Of a stretch of DNA of 64,000 nt, positions 1 through 48,599 are shown piece after piece. The position numbers were made by a program, and so were the translations under genes. How positions within the stretch are numbered: the first letter of the stretch is position 1; each line of letters starts with the position of its first letter. The stretch spans positions 41,662,888 to 41,726,887 of the forward strand of contig CM046856.1 in NCBI GenBank assembly GCA_025617745.1. The letters are read 5' to 3'. Source of the stretch: Heliocidaris erythrogramma. Its lineage: Eukaryota; Echinodermata; Echinoidea; Camarodonta; Echinometridae. The notes below the pieces were generated by a model. That model made no database searches. It saw only the letters and a list, made by a program, of their open reading frames with translations, and had not been told where the DNA came from.

Positions 1-659
1 TCTTCATTACCTAAAATCCCATATGAGACGAAAAAATAAAGTGGGTGTTTACATGTATTATAAAAATTAAATCTTTATAATGATACTTTTAAATTGTCTG
101 GTTTTGCTTAACAAAAATCTATTTTCTTGGGTTTGCCAAACAGAGCAGAACATAATATATGCAGCATGCAGTCTGACTTTTCAAGTCCATTATCCGAAAG
201 CAGGTGAATGCATAGTTTGCCGCTATAGATGCTCAGGGAAGAAGCATCCATAAAATTTGAATTAATTTGCTCCGTCCCATACGTCCAGTATCGAGAAAAT
301 AGATTTCTATTAAGCGAATATCGATTTTCAACAGAAATATATAAGGAAATCTTCAGTTTAAAAATAAATTGACATATCTATTCTATATTTTTAATCTCAA
401 ATGGGTTTTTAATTTTGAAAAAGGCAATTGAGCATTTGGATTAAGAAAATCTTCTTGTACACATAAACAAAATGGCAGCCCCCATGTGCTGCTAGCAGAC
501 GATACATATTGCTAGCAGATGGTAAATTTTGCTCAGAATATCTTGATTCGTATCGATCTCGTATATTTTGACGCGAAGCCATAAATATTATAGTCTAACA
601 AGTAGGAATAAATAACACCTTTGAACACTATCATCTTTATTTTTGAGCGTAATTCTCCT
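1..659. mobile_element. TTAA-bounded foldback element, right part
   Basis: The right end reads AATTCTCCT then TTAA (660-663), the same terminus as the elements at 11652 and 52699. Inside are the same landmarks: GCTAGCAGACGATA, AATGGCAGCCCCCATG and the GCAGGTGAATGCATAGTTTG block. The left end lies outside the window. No coding capacity. TTAA duplication is typical of piggyBac-type transposition, but no transposase is present. Confidence 0.65.
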
Positions 660-1144
660 TTAAGCCCTGCAAGTACCGATATGTTGGTTGCTGTCAGCCT
701 GCAAACCGGTTTTGTTGTGTAGGGGTTACATAACCGTTTGCTTTCTTTGAGTATTATGATCAAGGAGTTATCACAGAACACTCCTTGATATGATGAACTA
801 GTGACACAAAGTTAATTACAGTTGAAAGCTATGGAGCATAGCATTTATTCAGATGAAGTATAACATGAAGATACAGATGAATATTATGACAAGGAAGCCT
901 AGAGGAAGTCTGATGGTGACTATACTCTTATGATGTCTGGAAGCTATCTGAAGTAAATCTGGATTTCTATTTTGACTGGGGTCCTGAAAGGGTAACCCCC
1001 TGCTCTATTGGGAGTTGATCAACCTTGAGTCCTTGACCAAATGTCCATAAGTACGTCATAACCACTGGCGTAGACAGGGGGCACACTAAAAAAAGAGAGA
1101 GAGTGAGAGAACAAAAAAGCGCGGAAGTGAGAGGAAAAGGCCTA

Positions 1145-1960
1145 AAAAGGCGCTATAAGCCGTATCTTTCTCTCAAAATTCGCGCGGGAAGGGGGAAATA
1201 ACTCTCATCTCCCTGCACTCATTGTTACATACAGTGAAATGTTGAGTCCACATAATTGAAAAGCAGTCCAGGCGTCGAAATATAACTTTCCGCCTAAAAA
1301 AATTGTTTGCTACTAGCCGTTTTCTTTCTCTCAAATTTGCTCAAAACGTCAGAGCTTTCGCTCTTTGCGCGGGAAGGGGGAAACACCCTCCCTGCACCCA
1401 TCCCTGTTACAGTGCAGTATTACGTCCAAAATAACAGAAAAGCAGCCAGGGCGTCAAACTAACTTTCCGCCTAAAAAAAGTGTTACGAGCTGTTATCTTT
1501 CTCTCAAATTTGTTGTGAAACATAAGAGCTTTTGCGCTTCGCGCGGAATGGGGGAAACTCCCTCTCCCTGCACCCACCCCTGTTACATACAATGCAATAT
1601 TGCGTCCAAATAACTGAAAAGCAGTCAGGGCGTCGAACTATAACTTTCCGCCTAAAAAAATGTTTGCTACGAGCCGTTTATCTTTCTCTCAGATTTGCTA
1701 AAACGTCAGAACTTTCGCGCTTCGCGCGGGAAGGGGGAAACTCCCCCTTCCTGCACCCACCCCTGTTACATACAATGCAGTATTGCGTCCAAATAACTGA
1801 AAAGCAGCCCGTGCGTCGAATTCACTTTCCGCCTAAAAAAAGATGCTACGAGCCGTTATCTTTCTCTCAAATTTGCTACAAAACGTCAGAGCTTTCGCGC
1901 TTCGCGCAGGAGGGGGAAAACTTCCCCCTGCCTGCACCCATCCCCTGGGGAGCACACTTT
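1145..1960. repeat. Tandem repeat, ~175-bp unit, about five copies
   Basis: Units share TTTCTCTCAAATTTGCT, GCTTTCGCGCTTCGCGCG, GGAAGGGGGAAACTCCC, CTGTTACATACAATGCA and AACTTTCCGCCTAAAAAAA in the same order. ORFs across it are repeat-derived and not considered genes. Confidence 0.85.
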
Positions 1961-2127
1961 GCGTGCGTGCTCATCACCAATTTCACACTCTTTTCGTGCT
2001 TCACGTCTGGGCCCCCATGGGTGTCGATCTCGGGGGGGGGGGGGGTGGGGGGTGGAGGTATATATCCCCCAAAAAGAAATTTGAGATGGGGGTGGCCTGT
2101 ATTATCATCCCCCCTATGATACATTAA

Positions 2128-3993
2128 AGTAGATATTCAAAGAAAATCACAAATATGGCAATTAATGTATCACTAGAAACTGGGAAGCTTACAGATGGCA
2201 ATCTTATAAGTTTTATGTCAACTGCGTATCTGGTGATTATAAAAACAACACAAATAAAAGCTCTTCTCAGCATCTGGAATATCCGAGGATTCGCCAGAAA
2301 TATAGCGATGTTTTGATGTCGTCACACTCGGGATCGATCCTGCTTAAGCAGACGACGTCCTATAATGAATGAACGTAATTGCAATGCAATTATTTATCAA
2401 ATTATAAAGAGTTTGGTGTATTTAAACATGACCTTATTTCACACCATTATAAAGGGAAAGTGAAACTGATTCTGATAGCTAAAACCGTTTGATTGTAAAT
2501 ACATAGGAGAAGGTCAATGATCAATGAAATAAACCCCACTTTCAAATTGAAAAGCCCTCCGAATAATAGCAGGATGGTATTCGTTCCCTCTTGAAACGCC
2601 GAACATGCCCCGGTGCAAACAGCTGAAAATACAATGGCGTCTTATTTTGTTTACAAGTGACTGATTCCTTTATTTTTTTAACGCTGCATTTTTCATCAAA
2701 ATAATACCATACACGAAGTTAAGAGTGAGGCAACAGACTAACATTAAAGTAGAACACTAATGATTTTAAATATTGGCTTAATACTTATTATTGCATAGAT
2801 GGCATAGATTAAACAAGGTTATCCAAATTTAAAGCTTGGAAACATTTGAATTAATGATTATTATCAATTATAAAATGGTAAAATACAGCCCCCGATATAG
2901 CAGCTGAAAAGCTCCTTGAACGCTGCTGAGATGTGTGACGACACAAGAGGGGCGAGTCCTGTCTAAGCAGACGATGTCCCATAACATTATACACATTTTT
3001 CAGTGCCTGTTTTGTCATCTCCTCTTCACTTATTTCTCTTACTTGACTAGCGTCAGTCTTAATGTTAGTCTGTTGCCTCACTCTTAACTTCGTGTATGGT
3101 ATTATTTTGATGAAAAATGCAGCGTTAAAAAAATAAAGGAATCAGTCACTTGTAAACAAAATAAGACGCCATTGTATTTTCAGCTGCTTGCACCGGCCAT
3201 GTTCGGCGTTTCAAGAGGGAACGAATACCATCCAGCTATTATTCGCAGGGCTTTTCAATTTGAAAATGGGGTTTATTTCATTGATCATTGACCCTTCTCC
3301 TGTGTATTTACAATCAAACGGTTTTAGTTATCAGAATCAGTTCACTTTCCCTTTTAGAATGGTGTGAAATAAGGTCATGTTTAAATGTACCAAACTCTTT
3401 ATAATTTGATAAATAATTGCATTGCAATTACGTTCATTCATTATAGGACGTCGTCTGCTTAAGCAGGATCGATCCCTCGTATGACGACATCAAAACATCG
3501 CTATATTTCTGGCGAATCCTCGGATATTCCACATGCTGAGAAGAGCTTTTATTTATGTTGTTTTTATAATCATCATATACGCAGTTGACATAAAACTTAT
3601 ACGATTGCCATCTGTAAGCTTCCCAATTTCTAGTGATACATTAATTGCCATATTTGTGATTTTCTTGAGTGTTCTACTTTAAGACTGACGCTAGTGAAGG
3701 AAGAGAAATAAGTGAAGAGGAGATGACAAAATAGGCTCTGAAAAATGTGTAAGATGTTATGGGACATCGTCTGCTTAGCCAGGACTGGTCCAGGGTGTGT
3801 CGTCACATATCTCAGCAGCGTTCGAGGAGCTCTTCAGCTGCTATATCGGGGGCTGTATTTTACCGTTTTATAATTGATAATAATCATTACTTCAAATGTT
3901 TCCAAGCGTTGAATTTGGATAACCTTGTTTAATTTATGCCATCTATGCAATAATAAGTATTAAGCCAATATTTAAAATCATCAACGTTCTACT
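2128..3993. mobile_element. Interlocked inverted-repeat element X-Y-X'-Y' with TTAA junctions
   Basis: Block X (2128-2743) is repeated in reverse complement at 3063-3678, and block Y (2748-3058) in reverse complement at 3683-3993, both with high identity. TTAA lies at 2124-2127, 2744-2747, 3059-3062, 3679-3682 and 3994-3997, that is, at every junction. X and Y both start AGTAGA and share a core like AAGCAGACGAYGTCCYATAA. Not coding; an ORF at 2851-3081 is spurious. TTAA duplication suggests piggyBac-type mobilisation. Confidence 0.75.
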
Positions 3994-6599
3994 TTAACGT
4001 AAAACTAATAATTATCCAAATACATTGTTTGACCTTGAAATACAATCACATTCTTTAATTATTAGAAATAAGAAAATAAGAAATGTCATAATTTGAATGC
4101 AAAAATATGGAAGAAAATTCGTTCGCTCGCATTGTCATTCTCAATTGAGGAGTTCCGTCCATTGGCGTAGATCCGTGCATTCCTTTTATTCATTAAAAAA
4201 ACATTTTGGGATGCTTTAGAATGCAAGTTTTATAGACAAATTGTGTTAAGACAAAATGTCCCTGTATGGGAGGGGGATACCCCCTCCAACACCCTCCCCC
4301 GCTCGGTCGCTTCACCCAGTGGTGTATCTAGCGGAGGGGGGGGGGGGGGCAGAAAGAAAACTCATAATCTTTATACGGATTACGCACCCCAAAATCCACA
4401 GGGTTAATGCACTAGAAATCTAGTTTTGAAGGTTTGAAATGCAAAAATTTTAGAAAGCTCGGTCGCTTTGCTCCCTCGCATAATTATTATCTTTCAGGAT
4501 CTCGTAATTTCGCGCCCCCAGTAGGCCTTTATAGTTCTTAAATAGCTTAAAAGTTTCAAAATTTGAAAAAATAAAGATGTAATTTCTTTGCTCGCTATAT
4601 CATGTATGTTTCATATGACTCCTGTAGTGTCCCTGTATTAAAGAGTTGCGACATGGACGTCTGACTTTTCTGGAAACAAAATGGCGTTCAAATTCTTTCT
4701 ATTGAGAACACCCAGGTGCTCATCGGAATTGAATAGAAATGTAGGATACAGTGTATAAAACAGCATTTGCAAAGGTTCAACTTTTGAAAGAAATCTCAAC
4801 TTCAGGTATAGCCTTGCTGAATTTCTTAACTCTTTCTCAAGCCTTTCAGGGTTTTCGTTGGTTTTGCTCCCGATTGTAGAAGTGAGTGAATAGAAAACCG
4901 CTTATCAATGTATAAAATTCGAGCTTCTCTACTGCTCAATAGACCTCTTCTGTAATGTATACAAATTTATGCACATAATTCTCTGAGCACCGAGTGACGA
5001 GCTATTCCATGAACCTGCTTTTTATAAATGAGCCTCAATGCTTGAAATCCAGTTTGCATACATTATTTGTAGCTATGTCCGGCAAGCTTTCAGGTTATCA
5101 AGAACAACCTTTGCCAGTTGAAAGGTATGCATAAACTTTGCATACATTACCGAAGCGGTCAATAGCGGTGGTCAATTGCAAAATTTAATGGGTAAAATGC
5201 ACAAGAAATTACGTTTTGGTGGGTTAAAAATTGAAAAATTTGCCGCTCGGTCGCTTTGCTCCTTTGCTGACGAAGATAAGTTTGGGCACTGAAAAATCGA
5301 TTGAAAAATCAATTGAAAAATCCTGGCTACGCCTGTGGTCATAACTTTTACTCAGTATTGGGGAGTGGGGCTGTTATCTGGAAGGAGTGATGTTGTAAAT
5401 AGGAAGACCGTAAAGTGACCATTGCGTCATAGCTTTAGTTGGAAGTGCGGGTCGCTATACACACCCTTCCTTGACTTTTGTATTTTCTTGTATTCTCTCA
5501 TTCCTGCGTTGTGACCCGATGAGTGCAGGTCGAAAAGCTTCGTCACTATGAATTTGTTAAATGTTATCTTTGAGTAATACTTTGTGAAGAAATTGTTAAG
5601 TTTGTAAACATAATTATGAACTTCCTATTCACTTCCTGTATAGGTATAGATAGAGTATTGATAAATTATTGATAGAAATAAAATTGGTCTTATTATCACA
5701 TTAACATTATGTTAGTCTTTGCACGATTTCTCTCTTGAAACACGTCATTACGGAGATTTTTAATATAAGCAAATTTACGACACGAGCTGATCGAAATGGA
5801 TTTATTTTTTTAAATTTTTCTAAGTTATTTAATTTCTATGCTTTTGAATAATTAGTCTTACTTCATGAGATATTGTGACATTATTCAGGCAGGTTTATTT
5901 TGTTCAAGATATTATTAAATATGTCAGAAAATAATTCTTTAAAAAAATTGACAAGTGGCACAAAATTATCTCCTGCAGCACGACGAGCAAAGCCATGTTA
6001 AACTTGTGGACATGCGCATACCGATGGGGGGGGGGGGGGTGTTTTAGGTGTTGTTGGCAAAATCATGCAAATAGTGGGGGTGAATAAAGTGCACGCAGGG
6101 TAAGGGTCAGTATATTACAATTTATAAATCTGATTTGTGGTGAAGATAATCGAATCAAAACGGGTGCAGTTTTCCTTGTCCTAGGGCATGATGTTTGATG
6201 TGGTTTTAAAGATGACACCGATATTAGACTAATTGAAATACTAAAGATATTTATCAACACAATCACTCTATTAGTACTCATTAATCATGTGAAAACAGGT
6301 TTTGACAGTTTTGCAATGTGGCACTTTATATTTATAGCCTTAATTCTCAACACTCTTGCATAAACATGAAAAAGTCACTAACTCCAAAGTAAAGGTAGCA
6401 TTTAAAGAATACATAATCACAAACTATCAAACTTCACGCCAAATAATTCAATCTCTGCTACATGTATATATGCATCGGCGTCGCAAGAGGGGGTGGAGGT
6501 GACAACCCCCCCCCCCCCCCCCCCCCCCCTCAAAATTGCTGTCGGAAAATGCGCCACCTCTGTCGGGAAATAAAAATGGGAGGGGGAGAGGGAAGAGGA

Positions 6600-6635
6600 C
6601 ACAGAACTCCTAAAGACGTCTTTAGGAGTTCTGTG
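6600..6635. repeat. Perfect 36-bp palindrome
   Basis: The half-arm CACAGAACTCCTAAAGAC is followed immediately by its reverse complement with no spacer. A third partial copy of the arm (TAGGAGTTCTGTGG) lies at about 6761. It is not next to a recognised gene. Confidence 0.9.
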
Positions 6636-6774
6636 GTTCGTTGAAAAGATCGAGGACTAAGCAATATGGCGTCGTGTGCACTCGAGCGAATCCTACACCG
6701 GGTTTGACGGCCTATACCGCGATCTGTGCATTGGGAATGGGTATGAGCCTTCTACGTTTTAGGAGTTCTGTGGA

Positions 6775-6935
6775 ACAGGAAAGAGAAAAGGAAGAGGAAA
6801 GAGTAAAGAAAAAGGAGAAAAGAGACTGGAGAAGAAAAAGAAAAGAAAAAAGAAAATGGAAAGGAAGGGAAAACAAAAACAGAAAAAAAAAGAAAAGGAA
6901 AAGGGAAGGAAAGAAAAAGAAGGAAAACTGGCAAA
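6775..6935. repeat. GA-rich low-complexity tract
   Basis: Almost purely purine (GAAAAG, AAGGAA variants). ORFs on both strands here are Lys/Glu- or Phe/Ser-rich artefacts. Confidence 0.9.
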
Positions 6936-7214
6936 TTTTGAAAGTTAATATTCGGGAAAAAGGCAAAGCCTTCGGCAATGGGTTGCACCCCCCCCCCCCC
7001 AAGGATTTTCACAAGTTTCGATATTAGGGCAACCACCTCTTTTTGGGCAGCGAGCTGGCAGAATATCTCACATTTGGGGCTGATAGGTTCCCAGATTAAT
7101 TATGTAACTTTTTTAATTTAAACTACAAAAAAAAATTTTAAATTTGCTCTCTCGCAAAAAATTAGAAATTGAAATGTTTATATTCGGGCAAATGACGTCA
7201 GCACCCTTTGGGAA

Positions 7215-7450
7215 GATCTCTACATCGCTCACTCTCTCTTTCCTCCCACTCTCTCACTCCCCACCATCTACCCCCTTCTCACTGTGTTGGTGTGTTGTTG
7301 TTTTTTTGTCCTCTCTTCTGCTCTCTCCTCCTTTTCTATCTCCTTTCCTCCTTTTCTTTTCTCCCCCTCTTTTTTTCTCTAAGAGACCCCCCCCCCCCAA
7401 CTCACACAAACACCCACACAATCTCTCTCTCTTCTCTCTCTCTCTCTCTC
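7215..7450. repeat. CT-rich low-complexity tract
   Basis: Imperfect CT and CTC repeats with a C tract near 7388, ending in (CT)n at 7425-7450. Beyond it, up to the MCM3 stop codon at 8945, I see only AT-rich unannotatable sequence. Confidence 0.85.
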
Positions 7451-7974
7451 ACAAACACTGTAGTTAACACAAACCAAAGTGTGTTCAAAATTATGCCCTC
7501 CATGAAAATTACTGTGAGAAATAAACCTGTAATTTCCACAATAAAGGTCAATGACGTACTTTTTATTACTCTTTCTGCACAAGGTTTTCTATACAATGTA
7601 TAATATATAATGAAATACTAGCAGGGCACAAAAGACTTACAAAATACATACTTGTAATGTCTGACTGTGACTCAAACAGCAATGTTAGACATTAGAAATG
7701 CAATTTCTTAAGGGCATATTACAAACAGAATGAGAGCAGGTTAAAATGCAAAATCATGATATAGATGAAACAAAACTGAAAAAATCTGGTTTGGCCTCAC
7801 AGCCCATCACTTAATGAAAATGCTTATTAAATTAGTGTCCAGTATAACAGAACACTTTTACCAGGAACACCATCCTGGTATCCAGTTGGATTTGATGAAA
7901 GCAGAAAAGACACAAACAGATCTGTGAAAATGTGAGTAAAATCTGATATATATATGTATGTTTATATTTTTGCC

Positions 7975-7980
7975 TTTATT
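7975..7980 (-). terminator. Candidate MCM3 polyadenylation signal
   Basis: TTTATT on the plus strand gives AATAAA on the MCM3 strand, about 970 bases past the stop codon. It is the first canonical hexamer I found downstream; a variant ATTAAA lies near 8617. No RNA evidence is available. Confidence 0.35.
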
Positions 7981-8944
7981 TAACAATCACTTTCAACCTG
8001 AATTTCTGAGCTTAGCTTTTCAAGATTGTATAAAATTCCTACTCAACACATAAATTTCCAGAGGAAATTATGGAAATATTTTATCGTAAGCTATGTACAT
8101 GTACAGCCAGCTTATATGGCTACCATTTCAAATAATACTACAGCACATGAAATATAATTAACAAAATATTTTGATACACATATGAATAAGATAATGACCA
8201 AATAATGAATTTGATAAATTGATTTTCTATTTGTCACAATTACCACACAAATTTTGTATTGTACCTGTGCTTATTTTTATGAATGGTCAAATAAATAATA
8301 ATAATTAACGAGCGTATAATCACAATCAACCCTTCAGTTGAATATTGGTTTAAAGAATGTATTATGCCACATGCATTCTAACCTCAAAATGTATTCAGAA
8401 AAAAAACAAAAAGTATTTTCCTAAAATACAAATTGTTAAACCTTATTCTTCATAATCCTTCTGCACAAAATATAAAAGAAGTTGTACTGAACAATCAAAA
8501 TAATATATGCAGAAATTTGCAAAAGGAATACTGTATGATTTCTAATTTATGCAATGGAAAAAACAATGTCTTTCAGTGCAATAGACCAATATGCAGCACC
8601 TGGAAATTATAAAAACTTCTTTAATCATAATATAAGTTACCTAAGTGATGAAGACCATCGATATCAGATTTAGCAAAATAGATTTTTGAAAAAAATTGTA
8701 TTTTATAGAGATAAATCGTAGTGTCGTATTTTCATTGAAAAATCGTATGAAATATGACAAAATCATACTGGTTGGCAGGTCTCTATAACCCATCTATAGT
8801 ATTCTTGAACATTTGACCATTGTATATTTATGAAGCAAGAATCCCCCCCCCCTTTTTTCTTGGTCACTTTTTTTTTCCTCCTCTGACAATTCCTGAATAC
8901 CTTGAGAAGAAAATCATAGAACAAAAGGACTGAAACATGGCCGA

Positions 8945-46385
<37,441 letters not shown>

Positions 46386-46510
46386 TTTTAGCTTTGAAAT
46401 TTCTTCCAAAATGTGACGATAAAACTTGAAAATGCCCACTTGTCAGCGTTGTAAACAAAGACAGTCTCGCACAGCACATGCACAGACACAGTTTAAATGC
46501 CCGGTGTTAA

Positions 46511-46517
46511 TTTTATA
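46511..46517 (-). promoter_or_regulatory. TATA-like element of MCM3
   Basis: TATAAAA on the MCM3 strand lies about 126 bases before the ATG. It would place the transcription start near 46480 and give a 5' UTR of roughly 100 nt. Confidence 0.5.
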
Positions 46518-46540
46518 CACAAAATTCTGCAGGCACACAA

Positions 46541-46550
46541 TTTTCGCGCC
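46541..46550 (-). promoter_or_regulatory. E2F binding site in the MCM3 promoter
   Basis: TTTTCGCGCC matches the E2F consensus TTTSSCGC. It lies about 155 bases upstream of the MCM3 ATG, between the TATA-like and CCAAT motifs. MCM genes are known E2F targets at G1/S, so position and identity agree. Confidence 0.75.
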
Positions 46551-46614
46551 ATGATCAACATGTGATATGGATCAAGCCGCGGGCCGGGACCTTTAACTCG
46601 ATCCTCGTTCTCTC

Positions 46615-46619
46615 ATTGG
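46615..46619 (-). promoter_or_regulatory. CCAAT box of MCM3
   Basis: CCAAT on the MCM3 strand (in GACCAATGAGA, an NF-Y-type context) lies about 70 bases upstream of the E2F site, in a short GC-richer stretch. NF-Y plus E2F is a common layout of S-phase genes. Confidence 0.6.
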
Positions 46620-47064
46620 TCAGTTTGATAGGTCCCAAAGGAATTGACTAGTCTACAATCTGCAGACTCTTTGAAATTCATAATTGGTTTCTGTGGAATG
46701 TTTTTCGTTTCTTATATTTTAATATCATGATAAACGCTACATGTTTTAGTTGGAATGCATGGTAAGCAAAAATGAGAGAAAAGGATCGGTCACTGGTATG
46801 GACTGTGGTGTCCTTGGAGTTGTATCACAACAGCCAGGGTCTAAACTAACACGGACTCTACGACTTTCCCTGTACAAATTCTCCATAAACAGCAATTTGA
46901 GAATTAATTTTTTGCCAAAGTTATAAATCACATTTTAATTTCTGTAAAACATGTTAGATTCAGTCAGTGTACTGCTAATTATTAAACCTTCATTGAACTG
47001 AAATGAATTGAAGTGAAATGAAATGAATTGAAATGAACTGAAATTAAATGAATCGTATAATGAA

Positions 47065-47110
47065 CAGGGGCGGATCCAGGATTTTGTAAAAGAGGGGGCG
47101 CCGGAGCCGG
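47065..47110 (-). repeat. Terminal fragment of a GGCGGATCCAGGA-type repeat
   Basis: GGGGCGGATCCAGGATTTTG followed by a G-rich stretch resembles the text at 60277-60305 in reverse complement, and the hAT-like terminus in style. No partner end found. Confidence 0.35.
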
Positions 47111-47248
47111 AAAAGCACACAATAGTCCGCTTCGGTAATGTATGCAAAAAAATTTTGCATACCTTTCAAACGAAGGTTGTTCTTGACAACCTGAAAGTTA
47201 TTATGAACGTTTTTTCTTAGTCCCTGTTTTTTGTACCTGAGTCCCGTA

Positions 47249-47392
47249 GCCCCCGTTTCATAAAACTTGTTATCAATATACAACTAACTGTCCCATTTTT
47301 ATGACAAATTTGCTCTCAACCAATCAGATTCAAAGATTTCCGTAGCATATAACAATGTTGTAACCTGTTATTTTATGAAACGGGGCCCCGAT
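47249..47392. mobile_element. ~140-bp MITE with CCCCGTTTCATAAAA ends
   Basis: CCCCCGTTTCATAAAACTTG at the left and TTATTTTATGAAACGGGGCC at the right are inverted. The interior is short and non-coding, with CAACCAATCAGATTCA. Confidence 0.7.
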
Positions 47393-48599
47393 ATGCTTTA
47401 TATGTAAAACATGGTAATCTTCTGAACTGTTCTGGTTTTTTTTTTTTTTTTTTTTTTACAGAACCAAATAAAAACCGGCAATCAGGGTTGAAGACTACAA
47501 ACAAAATGATAGCTGTCAGAAAGAAATGAAAGGAGCTAGTAGACCCAATCACTGTCTTTATGTACTGCACATGATGTAAGCAATCCTTTTCAATTAATAA
47601 AATCGCCACCTGTTTTTTTGCTTGGTTGTTGTTATGTTGTTGACCTTTTGGTTTAATGAGGACGGGGGGGGGGGGGGCATTATGCCCCCTTGATATCTAG
47701 GCCGCGACATCATCGATCGCCGTGAAATTTTGCACAGACCTCGAGAATCACGTAAAGAACACAAATCTATCGTTATTTTTATGTAAATCTTTAATTTTTA
47801 TTCAATATGATAATTAATACAAATTACTAGGGCCATGGTCTTACCTGACGATCCTCTGCAGTATGTTCTGATTAAATTTGTCTTGTTTTCAATCAGTCTT
47901 GAAATATTTTCATTGAAATTCGTCCTATAAGGATTTGATCCATATGGATTTGTGAACAAGCTATTCATATATGGCCATTCTCCAAAAAAGTGTGCAAAAG
48001 TGCGATTTTTGTGTCGCCAGCATTCATATATAAAAGCAGTTTATATCGCTTATTTGTCCCTTTTTGTTTAATTCATCCTAGAGGCTTGATCTCTAAAATA
48101 TATATCAATAGAGCTGTGCAGGACACCCATGATAATATTAGAAATACAAGCAGAAGTTTGATATCACCTTAAAAACCCCATGTAGCCAGGGAAGGAAGTG
48201 CTGATATAACAAGTTTTTACTCGTTAACATATCATTCAAATTAAGAGAAATATTACATAACAATATGAGGGTTTCATATTTCTCTTGGGGCTCATTTAGA
48301 CCGTGTCGCCAAATCGCAGTCAGATACGTTACCCTCTTTTGTGACTCCTCAGAGAAGGTCAAAGTAATGCCGCATATAGGGTGTGTAATTGAACATGTGT
48401 AATTGAACGAGTTAAACAGAGTCAACCTCAAGCATAAATGGCACCATGATATATTCATCGAATCTCTTGTTACGAAATATATACAGATCTAACCACTTGG
48501 AAAACCACTGTTACGATGAACTAATATCAGATACGTTACTTCAACTTTGTTATATTATTCCTCCCTTTTCCTTTCAGGTTTGGATGTACCAAGAATAGA

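Larger units (their letters stand above)
1063..5337. mobile_element. hAT-like non-autonomous element with 8-bp target duplication
   Basis: GTCATAAC occurs at 1055-1062 and 5338-5345. Just inside are inverted ends CACTGGCGTAGACAGG and, read inward from the right, CACAGGCGTAGCCAGG (14 of 16 identical). An 8-bp duplication and CACTG/CAGTG ends fit the hAT superfamily. I see no transposase. The interior holds a satellite array, the interlocked TTAA structure and poly-G stretches, so it is a nested composite. Confidence 0.65.

Noticed and set aside
1365-2127. ORFs of 82-195 codons across 1365-2127
   Set aside because: They are read-through of the ~175-bp tandem repeat; the same peptide words recur with the unit and match no family.
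6641-7027. 128-codon Lys/Glu-rich ORF
   Set aside because: Produced by a GA-rich low-complexity tract; no start context or homology.
7144-7603. Ser/Leu/Phe-rich ORFs
   Set aside because: Low-complexity CT-rich DNA; different frames give equally long ORFs.
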